From the NCBI GenBank assembly GCA_039029395.1, contig JBCCGG010000015.1:54148-118147 (forward strand): DNA of 64,000 nucleotides, written 5' to 3'. The stretch comes from JBCCGG01 sp039029395. GTDB taxonomy: Bacteria > Pseudomonadota > Alphaproteobacteria > Kiloniellales > JAKSDN01. Both the position numbers and the translations under genes were made by a program. Within the stretch, counting starts at the first letter, position 1. Each line of letters opens with the position of its first letter. Below the pieces are notes generated by a model, which saw only the letters and a program-made list of their open reading frames with translations, had not been told where the DNA came from and made no database searches. Below are positions 42,687 through 51,482 of the stretch, one piece after another.

Positions 42687-43103
42687 ATGACACACTCTTT
42701 GGAAGGTCTTTATCGCGCAATCGACGATGATCTTCCCGAACAGGTTCGGGAAATTCTGGATGCGAAAAAGCAACTGGCCGATGCTTCGCAAGAAACACCG
42801 CCACCCGTACATTGGGCGATATTCCGTGACCGACTTCGGATTGCCGAGCTGATTCTCGATTATGGCGCGGACATCGAAAGGAAGGATCAAGATCGTGATG
42901 CCACGCCTCTCGACTATGCAATCATGTATGGGCGCAAAGACATTGTGCGAATGCTGATCGAACGCAATGCCAATACAGAAGGGCGGCTGCAACTCGCCCT
43001 GAGAGCGGCCGCTGGTGCCTATGAAGAGTATTCAGATTTGCCTTCTCTCGACGTCTATCAGGAAGTCGCCGCAGTCATGCAGGACATGCTCGAACCTACT
43101 TGA
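42687..43103 (+). CDS. Small ankyrin-repeat protein
   Basis: This is a 138-aa protein starting at ATG 42687 behind GAGGAGAGG; the frame upstream of it lacks a site. Residues 5-105 hold about three ankyrin repeats: LYRAIDDDLPEQVREILDAK, PPPVHWAIFRDRLRIAELILDYGADIE (consensus-like) and ATPLDYAIMYGRKDIVRMLIERNANTE. There is no signal peptide, so it is cytoplasmic. It probably binds a protein partner, which is not apparent nearby. Confidence 0.82.
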   Translation: MTHSLEGLYRAIDDDLPEQVREILDAKKQLADASQETPPPVHWAIFRDRLRIAELILDYGADIERKDQDRDATPLDYAIMYGRKDIVRMLIERNANTEGRLQLALRAAAGAYEEYSDLPSLDVYQEVAAVMQDMLEPT

Positions 43104-43424
43104 GCCTTCTTAGCCGAATTCTCCTACATTCGAACAAACTCAACCAGCTCTGCTCACCTAAACTGCTTGGCGTAGATTGGTAAGGAAGAGCTCATTCCCG
43201 ACTTTCCGGACAGCACGCTCGAAAACTGGGAATGGCTACACACGGTCCAGCAAATCTGTCGACCATTTCGGCTGTAAAGGGACGCAAACCAGACTGCGTC
43301 AGCAGGGCGCACCGCGACCCAATTATCGGGCGCCCTGCAAGCCTCGCCCTCGTGCAGCCCTCGATCCACAGCCGCTTGGTGGCGGATAACTGACTCGCGG
43401 GGCTGATACCACAGCTCTTAAAAG
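43104..43424. other. Gene-free stretch, no supported feature
   Basis: About 320 bp without a recognisable gene. Frames on both strands are short, lack ribosome sites and look random. It is downstream of the ankyrin gene and of the convergent GerW operon; no terminator with a T-run was found. Confidence 0.4.
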
Positions 43425-43658
43425 CTAACGCCCCCGGCCTTTGGCCCCATCTTCAAGGCGCACCAGGCGGCGTCCGTTGGGGCCCGCGACGATGACGGCA
43501 ACCGGACGGGTCGATGCGACGATCCAACAGCCCCGCCCGGTCACGCCGGCCCCGCGCTCCTCGACCACAACCGGCGTCAAGACCAGCCCGCCGGCCGAGA
43601 CCGATGGGCCGCGCCGAAGCGCCCGCTCTATGGACCCTAGGGCTGTGCGAAGAGCCAT
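43425..43658 (-). CDS. Small protein of the GerW-DUF2953 operon
   Basis: This is a 77-aa protein starting at ATG 43658, 22 bp inside the end of the DUF2953 gene, so it is translated by coupling. The core (SAGGLVLTPVVVEERGAGV, then WIVASTRPVAVIVAGPNGRR) resembles the beta unit of GerW itself (GGVTVIPL and IRPVAVIIVDKEGAR), suggesting a divergent paralogue. Function unknown. Confidence 0.65.
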   Translation of the reverse strand: MALRTALGSIERALRRGPSVSAGGLVLTPVVVEERGAGVTGRGCWIVASTRPVAVIVAGPNGRRLVRLEDGAKGRGR

Positions 43659-44194
43659 CTGCGCACCTCGGGCGACAGCGCGAAGCCGACCACCGGCACC
43701 ACCAATCCAATGGGCACCAGGCAGATCTCGCCCACGCCAACGCCTTCGAGCCGCGCGCCGGCGAAATTGGGCCTGAGCGTGACGCGGGTTCGCGGTTGCG
43801 CGTTCGCCATCGCCACGATGGGCGCCGCGTAGCCGACCAGCTGACCGGTGGACGCGGGATCTTCGGTTCCGAGGGAGAGATCGAGCTCCATGTGACGGAC
43901 GCGCACGTGATGGATCAGCTCGCCAAGGAGACGAAATCCGCGCCGGATGACCGCAAGGCTAGGCCTGCGGAGGCCGCGACTTGCCCCTTTTTCCTTTGGC
44001 TTCTTCGGCTCGGATGGCGTCCGAGCGCCGATGTCCTTCTCCAGGCAAACCAGGCCAAAGAGCCAGCCGATGCGGAGCCTACAGCGAGCCCGCGCGCCAA
44101 GGTCGAGCTGCGCCTTCACGTCGATGGGCACGGCGAGCAGAGCCAACGTGAAAACGACCAGCCCTAACAGGATCCATAGCAGGCCTTCGAGCAT
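43637..44194 (-). CDS. DUF2953 membrane-anchored protein
   Basis: This is a 185-aa protein. Residues 3-22 form an N-terminal membrane anchor (EGLLWILLGLVVFTLALLAV), followed by a beta-rich domain (VDIVKAQ-like start, RCRLRIGWLFGLV), a basic linker (PKKPKEKG) and ELIHHVRVRHMELDLSLGTEDPA, the DUF2953 signature. GTGQLVGYAA-type sequence follows. In Bacillus the homologous YtfI sits beside YtfJ (GerW). It starts 18 bp after gerW-like gene end. Confidence 0.82.
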   Translation of the reverse strand: MLEGLLWILLGLVVFTLALLAVPIDVKAQLDLGARARCRLRIGWLFGLVCLEKDIGARTPSEPKKPKEKGASRGLRRPSLAVIRRGFRLLGELIHHVRVRHMELDLSLGTEDPASTGQLVGYAAPIVAMANAQPRTRVTLRPNFAGARLEGVGVGEICLVPIGLVVPVVGFALSPEVRRWLFAQP

Positions 44195-44212
44195 AGGGCC
44201 GTCCCCGGGCGT

Positions 44213-44575
44213 TCAGTCTTCGGACTTGCCGGTCCCATCCTCCGGTTTGCGCACGCGCTCGACGACATTGCCGACGGTCTCGCCCAGCGTTTCCAGCATC
44301 GTCGCGTTGGCGCCTCGAATCGATTGGATACGGGCACCCTCTTTGTCGACGATGATGACGGCCACCGGGCGGATGCCGCCACCGCCGCCCGTGCCCGCGC
44401 CACTTTCCGATTGCTTTCCCGTGCCACCGCAGGTTCCGAAGCCGAAGCCGAAGCTCACAAGCGGGATGACGGTCACGCCGCCGTGGGTCGTAGGCTCGCC
44501 AATCACGTTCTGCGCTTTCAGCAACTTGTCCAGCTCGCCTACCGACTGCTTCAGAAGAGTCTCAGTGTCGGCCAT
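44213..44575 (-). CDS. GerW/YtfJ-family protein
   Basis: This is a 120-aa protein of the GerW (sporulation protein YtfJ) family. Key marks are VIGEPTTHGGVTVIPLVSFGFGFG, a Gly-rich loop (GAGTGGGGGIRPVAV) and VIIVDKEGARIQSI; the C-terminal tail is charged. Length and architecture match YtfJ. It is the first gene of a three-gene operon with DUF2953 and a small paralogue-like protein. The organism shows no other sporulation gene here, so a different envelope role is likely. Confidence 0.88.
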   Translation of the reverse strand: MADTETLLKQSVGELDKLLKAQNVIGEPTTHGGVTVIPLVSFGFGFGTCGGTGKQSESGAGTGGGGGIRPVAVIIVDKEGARIQSIRGANATMLETLGETVGNVVERVRKPEDGTGKSED

Positions 44576-44765
44576 CAGTTTCCCTCCCGGTTACCGTCAC
44601 CAGTACCACATCGTGATGGATACGCAACTTGTGTGTGACCCAACGGGACTTTGGCCCTTGGGATCTCTTGTGGCGGATCGGTTTCCTTGCACCATCATCC
44701 AACCGAGTCGCCGCGACCATGAACGTGCTGCGCCCCGATCGACACCGCCTCGGCTTTGATGGGCC

Positions 44766-46364
44766 TCAGTCGCTTGGGGCGTCGAGCAACGCCCGGGCCC
44801 GCGCCAGGACGTTGTCCGGGCTGCCCGCGGCCGGCACCTGGTGCCAGGAGATCTCGCCGGTGTCCTCGCTTAGCTGGCTGCGGACCACGGCGGCGGTGGC
44901 GTCGGAGGCGTCGTTGCGCCGGGCCAAGACCCGCTCGACCATGGTCTCTTCGGGGGCGCTCAGCCAGAAGCCGACGAAGGGCACGCCCGCCTCGCGCGCC
45001 AGGTCTTCAATGGCCGCGCGGCCATCGGGCTTGCTGTAGACCGCATCGAGCACGATCCCGTGTCCCTCGGCCAGCACCGCGCGGGCGCGCTCCAAGAGTC
45101 CCTCGTAGACCTCTTCATGACGATCTTGGCTGTAGGCCTCGGGCGGCAGGCGTTCCAACTCGTCCACGCCGTGCAGGCGCTTGCGCAAGACGTCGCTGCG
45201 CAGGTGGATCGCGCCCGGCGCCGGCCCGATCAGCGGCGCCAGGCGGCGCGCCAGACTGGTCTTGCCGCTGCCCGACAGACCGCCCACGGCGACCAACTTC
45301 GGCGCGGCCGGCTCGAGATAGGCGCAGGTCTCCTCCAGATAGCGCCGGGCCGCGGTGCGCAGAGACTCAGCGGCGTCCGATGCCGACTGCGCCGCTTCGG
45401 CGCTGGCCGCCACCTTGGCGCGGATCGACGCGCGGGTCGAGAGGAACAGCGGCAACAGCGCCAGCCCGTCGAAGCTGTCCCGTGCCTGGTGGTAGCGATT
45501 GAGCACCAGGTTGGCGAAGCCGCCCAGGTGGCGATGCTCTAGGTCCATATGAAGAAAGGCCAGATCGTAGAGCACGTCGGTGGTGGCCAAGCTATCGCTG
45601 AACTCCAGGCAGTCGAACAGCGTGGGCCGCCCGTCATGGAGGCAGATGTTGCCCAGATGCAGGTCGCCGTGGCAGTGACGCACCCAGCCCTCCGCCCGGC
45701 GCCGGTCGAGCGCGCCGGACAGCGATGCGATCTGAGCCTGCCATGCCCGATCGTACGCCGCGACCAGGTCCGGCGGAAAGAGGTCCGGCCGGTCGGTCAG
45801 CTCGGCCACGGTCTCCGCGATGATTTCGGTCATGCGCTTGGCCTCGCTCGGCCCCTCGGGATCCGGCGCCAGAGGTTCGGCAAGATCGTGGAACCCTACG
45901 ATCCGATCGGTCAGCTCGGCCATCATCCGGTCGGTCAGGCGGCCGTCCCGCGCCATGACATCGAACAGCTGGGACTGCTTGAAACGCCTCATGACGACGG
46001 CCCATTCGACCACCTTGCCGCGGCCGCTGGTGTGTAGCTTGCCGTCTTCGCCACGGACGATCGGCAGGGTCTCCCGATAGATCTCTGGCGCGCTCCGGCG
46101 GTTCAAGGAGAACTCGCGCTCACAGGCTTCGGCCCGCAAGGCCAGGGTCGAGAAATCGAGGTAAGGCAGGCGCACCGCGCGCTTTATCTTGTAGGCCATT
46201 TCGCCGGCCAGAAAGACGATGGCGCCGTGTGTGTCGATTCGCTCGACCTGCTCGACCCCGTGACCATAGGTCGCGGGATCGGATAGGAATGCAATCACCT
46301 CCGCTTGCCCACCCGATGGCGGCAGCGCGGCACGGTGATCGATCGCGGCTGTAGACTGGGCCAT
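44766..46364 (-). CDS. Bifunctional aminoglycoside-phosphotransferase-like / AAA (P-loop kinase) protein
   Basis: This is a 532-aa two-domain protein. The N-terminal half (about 1-330) is a kinase-like fold: AYKIKRAVRLPYLDFSTL, the catalytic VRHCHGDLHLGNICLHDG and the metal motif LFDCLEFSDSLATTDVLYDL. The C-terminal half is a P-loop kinase: Walker A GGLSGSGKTSLARRLAPL and the HLRSDVLRKRLHG lid. This arrangement is common in Proteobacteria and is often found with low-oxygen, universal-stress-protein regulons. It diverges from an FNR-type regulator with an FNR box between. Confidence 0.88.
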   Translation of the reverse strand: MAQSTAAIDHRAALPPSGGQAEVIAFLSDPATYGHGVEQVERIDTHGAIVFLAGEMAYKIKRAVRLPYLDFSTLALRAEACEREFSLNRRSAPEIYRETLPIVRGEDGKLHTSGRGKVVEWAVVMRRFKQSQLFDVMARDGRLTDRMMAELTDRIVGFHDLAEPLAPDPEGPSEAKRMTEIIAETVAELTDRPDLFPPDLVAAYDRAWQAQIASLSGALDRRRAEGWVRHCHGDLHLGNICLHDGRPTLFDCLEFSDSLATTDVLYDLAFLHMDLEHRHLGGFANLVLNRYHQARDSFDGLALLPLFLSTRASIRAKVAASAEAAQSASDAAESLRTAARRYLEETCAYLEPAAPKLVAVGGLSGSGKTSLARRLAPLIGPAPGAIHLRSDVLRKRLHGVDELERLPPEAYSQDRHEEVYEGLLERARAVLAEGHGIVLDAVYSKPDGRAAIEDLAREAGVPFVGFWLSAPEETMVERVLARRNDASDATAAVVRSQLSEDTGEISWHQVPAAGSPDNVLARARALLDAPSD

Positions 46365-46459
46365 GGCGAGCCTTGCCTGTTACATCGATCGGCAGCCTCA
46401 ACCTCCCCTGATATAGATAGTATCCGCTAAGGCCGCATTTCAACAGGGGAAATTCCGGT

Positions 46460-46473
46460 TTGACCTGGATCAA
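46460..46473. promoter_or_regulatory. FNR/FixK box TTGACCTGGATCAA
   Basis: A full consensus match in the 168-bp divergent region. Its centre is about 66 bp before the plus-strand regulator ATG and 102 bp before the minus-strand bifunctional kinase, so it could drive either or both. Confidence 0.8.
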
Positions 46474-46532
46474 TTTCAGCGCCGGCCCATTGGGATAGCT
46501 TCTGCCAAGATCGAGAACTTGGAAGATGCGGC

Positions 46533-47282
46533 ATGGCACACCTCCGGCACGAGTTGGCGGAAATTGACGGCGGATTTGGCGCATCCGGGCCGGCCTGTGA
46601 CGTTTGTCCGGTCGCGGAGAGCGCGTTTTGCGCCCGCTTGGACGAGCGCGGGCAAGCCTATTACAGGGCCCACGTCTGCCACCTGCGCTTCGGCCGGAAC
46701 ACACCCGTCCTGACCCACGGCCGCCCCCACCACCGGCTTTTGATTCTGACCCACGGGGTCGCCCGCCTGACCCGTACGATCTACAACGGCTGCCGACAGG
46801 TCTTGGCCTTCCACTATCCCGGTGACATCGTCAGCTTCGGCGACTACGAGACGATCTGGGACGCGGATCTTGAGACCGTCACGGCCTGCCGCCTGTGCAG
46901 CTTGGAATACGAGCAGACCGAAGCGCTGCGGCGGCGGTCTCCCGGATTCGACCACTTGCTCCTGGTGGCCGCCCAGCAGCAGATCAAGCAGCACCAGCTC
47001 CATCTCTTCAATCTGGGCCGCACCACCGCCTTGCAGCGGGTCGCGGCGCTTTTATTGGCGCTCCAATCCCGTTGTCCGGCGCCTGGCATGGCGGACGACT
47101 GCTTTGCGATCCCCATGGGCCGGGCCGACATCGCGGATCATTTGATCCTGCAGGTCGAAACGGTCAGCCGCGGCTTTGCCAAGCTGGTTCAGCTCGGCGC
47201 CATAGCCTTGCCCAAGCCAACCAAGGTGCGGCTGCTCGACCGGCGGCTGCTTCAGGATTTGGCGGACGGCACGAAGACCTGA
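46533..47282 (+). CDS. Crp/Fnr-family regulator with N-terminal Cys cluster
   Basis: This is a 249-aa regulator. Cys22, Cys25, Cys33 (CDVCPVAESAFC) and Cys87 (NGCRQVLAF) reproduce the four-Cys arrangement that holds the oxygen-labile 4Fe-4S cluster in FNR. The cyclic-nucleotide-like fold continues to a C-terminal HTH (RADIADHLILQVETVSRGFA) whose E-T-V-S-R contacts TTGA half-sites. It lies behind an FNR box, so it may regulate itself. A hemerythrin gene follows 20 bp downstream. Confidence 0.9.
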   Translation: MAHLRHELAEIDGGFGASGPACDVCPVAESAFCARLDERGQAYYRAHVCHLRFGRNTPVLTHGRPHHRLLILTHGVARLTRTIYNGCRQVLAFHYPGDIVSFGDYETIWDADLETVTACRLCSLEYEQTEALRRRSPGFDHLLLVAAQQQIKQHQLHLFNLGRTTALQRVAALLLALQSRCPAPGMADDCFAIPMGRADIADHLILQVETVSRGFAKLVQLGAIALPKPTKVRLLDRRLLQDLADGTKT

Positions 47283-47302
47283 GACACTTCAAGGAGATCC
47301 CC

Positions 47303-47866
47303 ATGACCGGAGTGATAGACGCACTGAAGAGCGACCATATCAACATGCTGCGCCTGCTGGAGATCCTGGAGAGCCAAGTCGAAGCCCTCGAGCAGGGCAG
47401 CGACCCGGATTACGAAGTGGTCTCGGGAATCATGGACTACTGCCTCAATTACCCGGACCTCTATCACCATCCCAAGGAAGACGTGGTGTTTCGCGCCCTG
47501 CGCAAGCGTCGCCCGGAGGCGGTTGAGAAGATGGGCGATCTGGAAAATCTCCATGGCGAACTCGGCGCGCTGACCCGCCGGCTGGCCGCCGCGATCCATC
47601 AGATCGTCTCCGGTGAAGAGCTTGACCGGGGCGCGGTGGTGGCGCTCGGCAAGGAGTTCATCGCCGCTTACCGCCATCACATCGAGATGGAGGAGGAGTA
47701 TTTCTTCCCGGTCGCCCTGAATCATCTGATCGCCGAGGACTGGGCCGACGTAAAGCGGGATCTAAGAGTCGCGGACGATCCCCTGTTCGGCAGCGCGCCG
47801 GTCGCCGACCTGCGCGACCTGCGCCACAGGGTGGTGGCCTGGCACGAGCTCAGCCTGAGCGCCTAA
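47303..47866 (+). CDS. Hemerythrin HHE-domain protein
   Basis: This is a 187-aa protein starting at ATG 47303 behind AAGGAG. It has the His/Glu pattern of the HHE fold: ALKSDHINMLRLLEI, LYHHPKEDVVFRAL, LENLHGELGAL and YRHHIEMEEEYFFP, ligands for a di-iron site. Such proteins bind oxygen or NO, or help Fe-S repair. Its place between an FNR regulator and cbb3 oxidase suggests oxygen sensing or buffering. Confidence 0.9.
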   Translation: MTGVIDALKSDHINMLRLLEILESQVEALEQGSDPDYEVVSGIMDYCLNYPDLYHHPKEDVVFRALRKRRPEAVEKMGDLENLHGELGALTRRLAAAIHQIVSGEELDRGAVVALGKEFIAAYRHHIEMEEEYFFPVALNHLIAEDWADVKRDLRVADDPLFGSAPVADLRDLRHRVVAWHELSLSA

Positions 47867-47888
47867 GCGCCCTCACGCCATTCAAATA

Positions 47889-47902
47889 TTGACTCAGATC
47901 AA
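47889..47902 (+). promoter_or_regulatory. FNR/FixK box of the cco operon, TTGACTCAGATCAA
   Basis: A full consensus match, identical to the site at 15465. Centre 91 bp before ccoN, which leaves a leader of about 50 bases if transcription starts 41.5 bp downstream, as in class II activation. Confidence 0.88.
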
Positions 47903-47986
47903 TGCTTCGGCCGGTCAGCTGGTCTTAAGTCCGGTCTGTCGCGGCGATCTTCAAACCGTGCCGCACAAAGAGGGGTAAGGGGTTCA

Positions 47987-49648
47987 ATGTCCATGCATCG
48001 GCAGTCCGAAGCCGACACCACGGCGCTTGCCTGGCTATTCGGCGCAATCCTCGGTATCGGCGCGATTTTGGGTCTGTTTCTGGTGGCCAATACCAAAGAT
48101 CCGGGGATGGCGTTCCACGGGTGGGTGTTCATCGCCTTCTGCCTGGTCGGCATAATGGTCATGGTCAAACGCCATCTGGACGCCGCCGGACGCATCCCCT
48201 TGGCGGAATCCAGCGACGTTGCCTACAACGACGATGTCGTAAAGGCCGGTGCCATCGCCTCGATGTTCTGGGGCCTGGTGGGCTTTCTGGTCGGATTGGT
48301 GATCGCAATACAGCTCGCCTTCCCGGTGCTCAACTTCGATCTGCCCTGGACCAATTTCGGAAGATTGCGCCCCTTGCATACCTCGGCGGTGATCTTCGCG
48401 TTCGGCGGCAACGTGCTGATCGCGACCTCGTTCTACGTGGTTCAGCGAACCTGCCGGGCGCGCCTGGCCGGGGTCTATGCACCCTGGTTCGTTTTTTGGG
48501 GCTATCAACTTTTCATCGTTCTGGCGGCCAGCGGCTACGTGCTGGGCATCACCCAGTCCAAGGAGTACGCCGAGCCCGAGTGGTACATCGACCTTTGGCT
48601 GACCGCCGTCTGGGTGGTTTACCTGCTGGTCTACCTGGCGACCCTATGGAAGCGCCGGGAGCCGCACATCTACGTCGCCAACTGGTTTTACCTGGCCTTT
48701 ATCGTCACGGTCGCCATGCTCCATGTGGTCAACGCGCTGGCGGTGCCGGTCTCGATCACCGGGGTCAAGAGCTACTCGCTCTTCGCCGGCGTGCAGGATG
48801 CCCTGACCCAGTGGTGGTACGGCCACAACGCGGTCGGCTTCTTCCTGACCGCGGGCTTCCTCGGCATCATGTACTACTATGTGCCCAAGCGCGCCGAGCG
48901 GCCGGTCTACTCCTATCGCCTCTCGATCGTGCACTTTTGGTCGCTGATCTTCCTCTACATCTGGGCCGGGCCTCACCACCTGCTCTACACCGCCCTGCCC
49001 GACTGGGCCCAAACCCTCGGCATGACCTTCTCCATCATGCTTTGGATGCCGTCCTGGGGCGGCATGATCAACGGCCTCATGACGCTTTCTGGCGCGTGGG
49101 ACAAGCTGCGCACCGATCCGGTGATCCGCATGCTGATGGTCTCCATCGCCTTCTACGGCATGAGCACCTTCGAAGGGCCTTTCATGTCGATCAAGTATGT
49201 CAACTCGCTCAGCCACTACACCGACTGGACGATTGGCCATGTGCACTCCGGCGCGCTTGGCTGGGTCGGCTTCGTCAGCTTCGGCGCGCTCTACTGCATG
49301 GTGCCCTGGCTGTGGAAGCGCGAGCGGCTCTATTCGCTCCGGCTGGTCAACTGGCACTTCTGGATCGCCACGCTCGGCATCGTGTTCTACATCACGGCCA
49401 TGTGGGGCTCGGGCATCACCCAGGGGCTGATGTGGCGTGCCTACGACAGCTTGGGCTTCCTCAAGTACTCCTTCGTGGAGACGGTCGCCGAGATGCATTG
49501 GTTCTACGTTATCCGGGCGTTCGGCGGGCTGCTCTTCGTGATCGGCGCCTTCATCATGGCCTACAACCTGTGGCGCACCATACGGGGCGACGTCGCTGTC
49601 GAAGAAGGTGCGCCCACGCCGCTTGCCGCGGCCCAGCCGGCCGAGTGA
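47987..49648 (+). CDS. ccoN: cbb3-type cytochrome c oxidase subunit I
   Basis: This is the 553-aa catalytic subunit of the high-affinity terminal oxidase. It has about 14 transmembrane helices; an N-terminal pair (WLFGAILGIGAILGLFLVA and beyond) precedes the conserved core. Haem and CuB ligands lie in RPLHTSAVIFAFGGN, WYGHNAVGFFLTAGF, WAGPHHLLYTALPDW and TIGHVHSGALGW. The last shows the conserved His pair. It is the first gene of ccoNOQP, behind an FNR box. Confidence 0.97.
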   Translation: MSMHRQSEADTTALAWLFGAILGIGAILGLFLVANTKDPGMAFHGWVFIAFCLVGIMVMVKRHLDAAGRIPLAESSDVAYNDDVVKAGAIASMFWGLVGFLVGLVIAIQLAFPVLNFDLPWTNFGRLRPLHTSAVIFAFGGNVLIATSFYVVQRTCRARLAGVYAPWFVFWGYQLFIVLAASGYVLGITQSKEYAEPEWYIDLWLTAVWVVYLLVYLATLWKRREPHIYVANWFYLAFIVTVAMLHVVNALAVPVSITGVKSYSLFAGVQDALTQWWYGHNAVGFFLTAGFLGIMYYYVPKRAERPVYSYRLSIVHFWSLIFLYIWAGPHHLLYTALPDWAQTLGMTFSIMLWMPSWGGMINGLMTLSGAWDKLRTDPVIRMLMVSIAFYGMSTFEGPFMSIKYVNSLSHYTDWTIGHVHSGALGWVGFVSFGALYCMVPWLWKRERLYSLRLVNWHFWIATLGIVFYITAMWGSGITQGLMWRAYDSLGFLKYSFVETVAEMHWFYVIRAFGGLLFVIGAFIMAYNLWRTIRGDVAVEEGAPTPLAAAQPAE

Positions 49649-49662
49649 GGGGGGGCACACTG

Positions 49663-50400
49663 ATGATCAAGAAGCTCAAGCACGAGATCTTCGAAAAGAA
49701 CTCGATGATTCTCCTGATCGGCATTCTGATCACGGTCGCGATCGGCGGCCTGGTCGAGATCGCACCTCTGTTCTACGTCGAGAGCACGATCGAGAAGGTC
49801 AAAGGGATGCGCCCCTACACGCCCCTCGAGCTGGCCGGGCGCAACATCTACATCCGCGAGGGCTGCTACAACTGCCATAGCCAGATGATCCGCTCCCTGC
49901 GCGACGAGGTAGAGCGCTACGGGCCCTACTCCCTGGCCGCCGAGAGCATGTACGACCATCCCTTCCAGTGGGGCTCCAAGCGCACGGGCCCGGATCTGGC
50001 GCGGGTCGGCGGCAAGTATTCCGACGAATGGCACCGGGAACACATGGCCAAGCCGCGCGCCCTGGTGCCGGAATCGATCATGCCCGGCTATCCTTTCCTT
50101 GCCGAGACCCGGCTCAGGATCGACGATTTGGCGGGGCACCTGGCCGCCAACCGCGCCGTGGGCGTGCCCTACGACGACGCCATGATCGAGGCGGCGGTCG
50201 CTGATGCTCGGGCGCAAACCGACCCGGACTCCGACGATCTGGACGCCTTTCTGGAGCGCTACCCGGGCGCCCAGGTACGCGACTTCGACGGCAACCCTCG
50301 GGTCATCTCCGAGCTCGATGCCATGATCGCCTACCTGCAGATGCTCGGCACTCTGGTCGACTTCTCGGTCTACGAGGCCGAGGGCGAGAATCTGAGGTGA
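49663..50400 (+). CDS. ccoO: cbb3-type cytochrome c oxidase subunit II (monohaem)
   Basis: This is a 245-aa membrane-anchored cytochrome. The start is ATG 49663, 14 bp after ccoN; the long open frame upstream is shadow. One N-terminal helix (SMILLIGILITVAIGGLVEI) anchors it, followed by IYIREGCYNCHSQMI with the single haem motif C-Y-N-C-H. Met in ESIMPGYPFLAE is the usual axial ligand. It passes electrons from CcoP to CcoN. Confidence 0.96.
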   Translation: MIKKLKHEIFEKNSMILLIGILITVAIGGLVEIAPLFYVESTIEKVKGMRPYTPLELAGRNIYIREGCYNCHSQMIRSLRDEVERYGPYSLAAESMYDHPFQWGSKRTGPDLARVGGKYSDEWHREHMAKPRALVPESIMPGYPFLAETRLRIDDLAGHLAANRAVGVPYDDAMIEAAVADARAQTDPDSDDLDAFLERYPGAQVRDFDGNPRVISELDAMIAYLQMLGTLVDFSVYEAEGENLR

Positions 50401-50405
50401 GCGCC

Positions 50406-50588
50406 ATGACCTACGAGGAAGTCGCGCGCTTCTCCGAGACCTGGGGCCTGGTGCTGTTGGTCGTGCTGTTCTCCATCGCCGTGGTCTACGCCCTTTGGCC
50501 AGGCAACAAGGACAAGTTCCGGCGCGCCGCCCATCTGCCGCTTAGCGAAGACGACGAGCGCCCTGACAAGAATTCCGAGCGAGGTTGA
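50406..50588 (+). CDS. ccoQ: cbb3-type oxidase small subunit
   Basis: This is a 60-aa single-helix protein. I use ATG 50406; a GTG at 50397 overlaps the ccoO stop and adds three residues. The helix is WGLVLLVVLFSIAVVYALWP and is followed by a charged tail, the normal CcoQ layout. It stabilises the oxidase. The ccoP start follows within a few bases. Confidence 0.9.
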   Translation: MTYEEVARFSETWGLVLLVVLFSIAVVYALWPGNKDKFRRAAHLPLSEDDERPDKNSERG

Positions 50589-50593
50589 GAGCC

Positions 50594-51463
50594 GTGGCAG
50601 AGAACAAAGACATCGACAGCATCACCGGGGTCGAAACCACAGGGCACGAGTGGGATGGCATCAAAGAGCTCAACAATCCCCTGCCCAAATGGTGGCTCTA
50701 CGTGCTCTATGCCTGCATCGTCTGGGCTTTCTGCTATTGGATCGCCATGCCGGCCTGGCCCTTGGTGTCGAGCTATACCAAGGGCGTGCTGGGCTATACC
50801 AACCGCACGGCGGTCGCCGCGTCCTTGGAACGCGCCAGCGCCAATCAGGCAGCCTACCGGGACGCGATCCGCACCAAGCCCCTGGACGAAATCCTCGCCG
50901 ACCCGTCGCTGCTCGAGTTCGCCCTGGCCGGCGGGCGGGCCTCCTTCGGCGACAATTGCGCGCCCTGCCACGGCAGCGGCGCCCAGGGCTTCACCGGCTA
51001 CCCGAACCTCAACGACGACGACTGGCTGTGGGGCGGCACGCTGGACGACATCCACCACACCATCAACTACGGCATCCGCACCGATCACGAGGACACCCGG
51101 GTCAACGACATGCCGGCCTTCGGCCGGGACGAGATCTTGAGCCGAGAGGAGATCGCCGACGTTGCCGACTACGTGCTCTCGCTAAGCGGCCAGACCGAGA
51201 ACCCCGAGGCGGTCGAAAGGGGTGCCCAGATCTTCGAGGACAACTGCGTTGCCTGCCACGGCGAAGGCGGCACCGGGATCCAGGAGCTGGGCGCGCCCAA
51301 CTTGGCCAACGGCCTGTGGCTCTATGGCGGCGACCGGGCCGATGTGATCGACAGCATCTCCAACAGCCGGCGGGGCGTCATGCCCCACTGGATCGACCGC
51401 TTGGATGAAAACACCATCAAGCAGCTGGTGATCTACGTGCATTCCTTGGGCGGTGGCCAGTAG
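50594..51463 (+). CDS. ccoP: cbb3-type cytochrome c oxidase subunit III (dihaem)
   Basis: This is a 289-aa dihaem cytochrome. GTG 50594 is preferred; TTG 50585 overlaps the ccoQ stop. The N-terminal YDGI-like segment HEWDGIKELNNPLPKWWL precedes the membrane helix. The two haem motifs are C-A-P-C-H (about residue 125) and C-V-A-C-H (about residue 220). It is the electron entry subunit. Full length, normal order. Confidence 0.95.
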   Translation: MAENKDIDSITGVETTGHEWDGIKELNNPLPKWWLYVLYACIVWAFCYWIAMPAWPLVSSYTKGVLGYTNRTAVAASLERASANQAAYRDAIRTKPLDEILADPSLLEFALAGGRASFGDNCAPCHGSGAQGFTGYPNLNDDDWLWGGTLDDIHHTINYGIRTDHEDTRVNDMPAFGRDEILSREEIADVADYVLSLSGQTENPEAVERGAQIFEDNCVACHGEGGTGIQELGAPNLANGLWLYGGDRADVIDSISNSRRGVMPHWIDRLDENTIKQLVIYVHSLGGGQ

Positions 51464-51482
51464 AAGTTGGAGGCCTGTCCCG

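Noticed and set aside
43154..43369. 71-aa minus-strand frame
   Set aside because: No ribosome site and random-looking composition.
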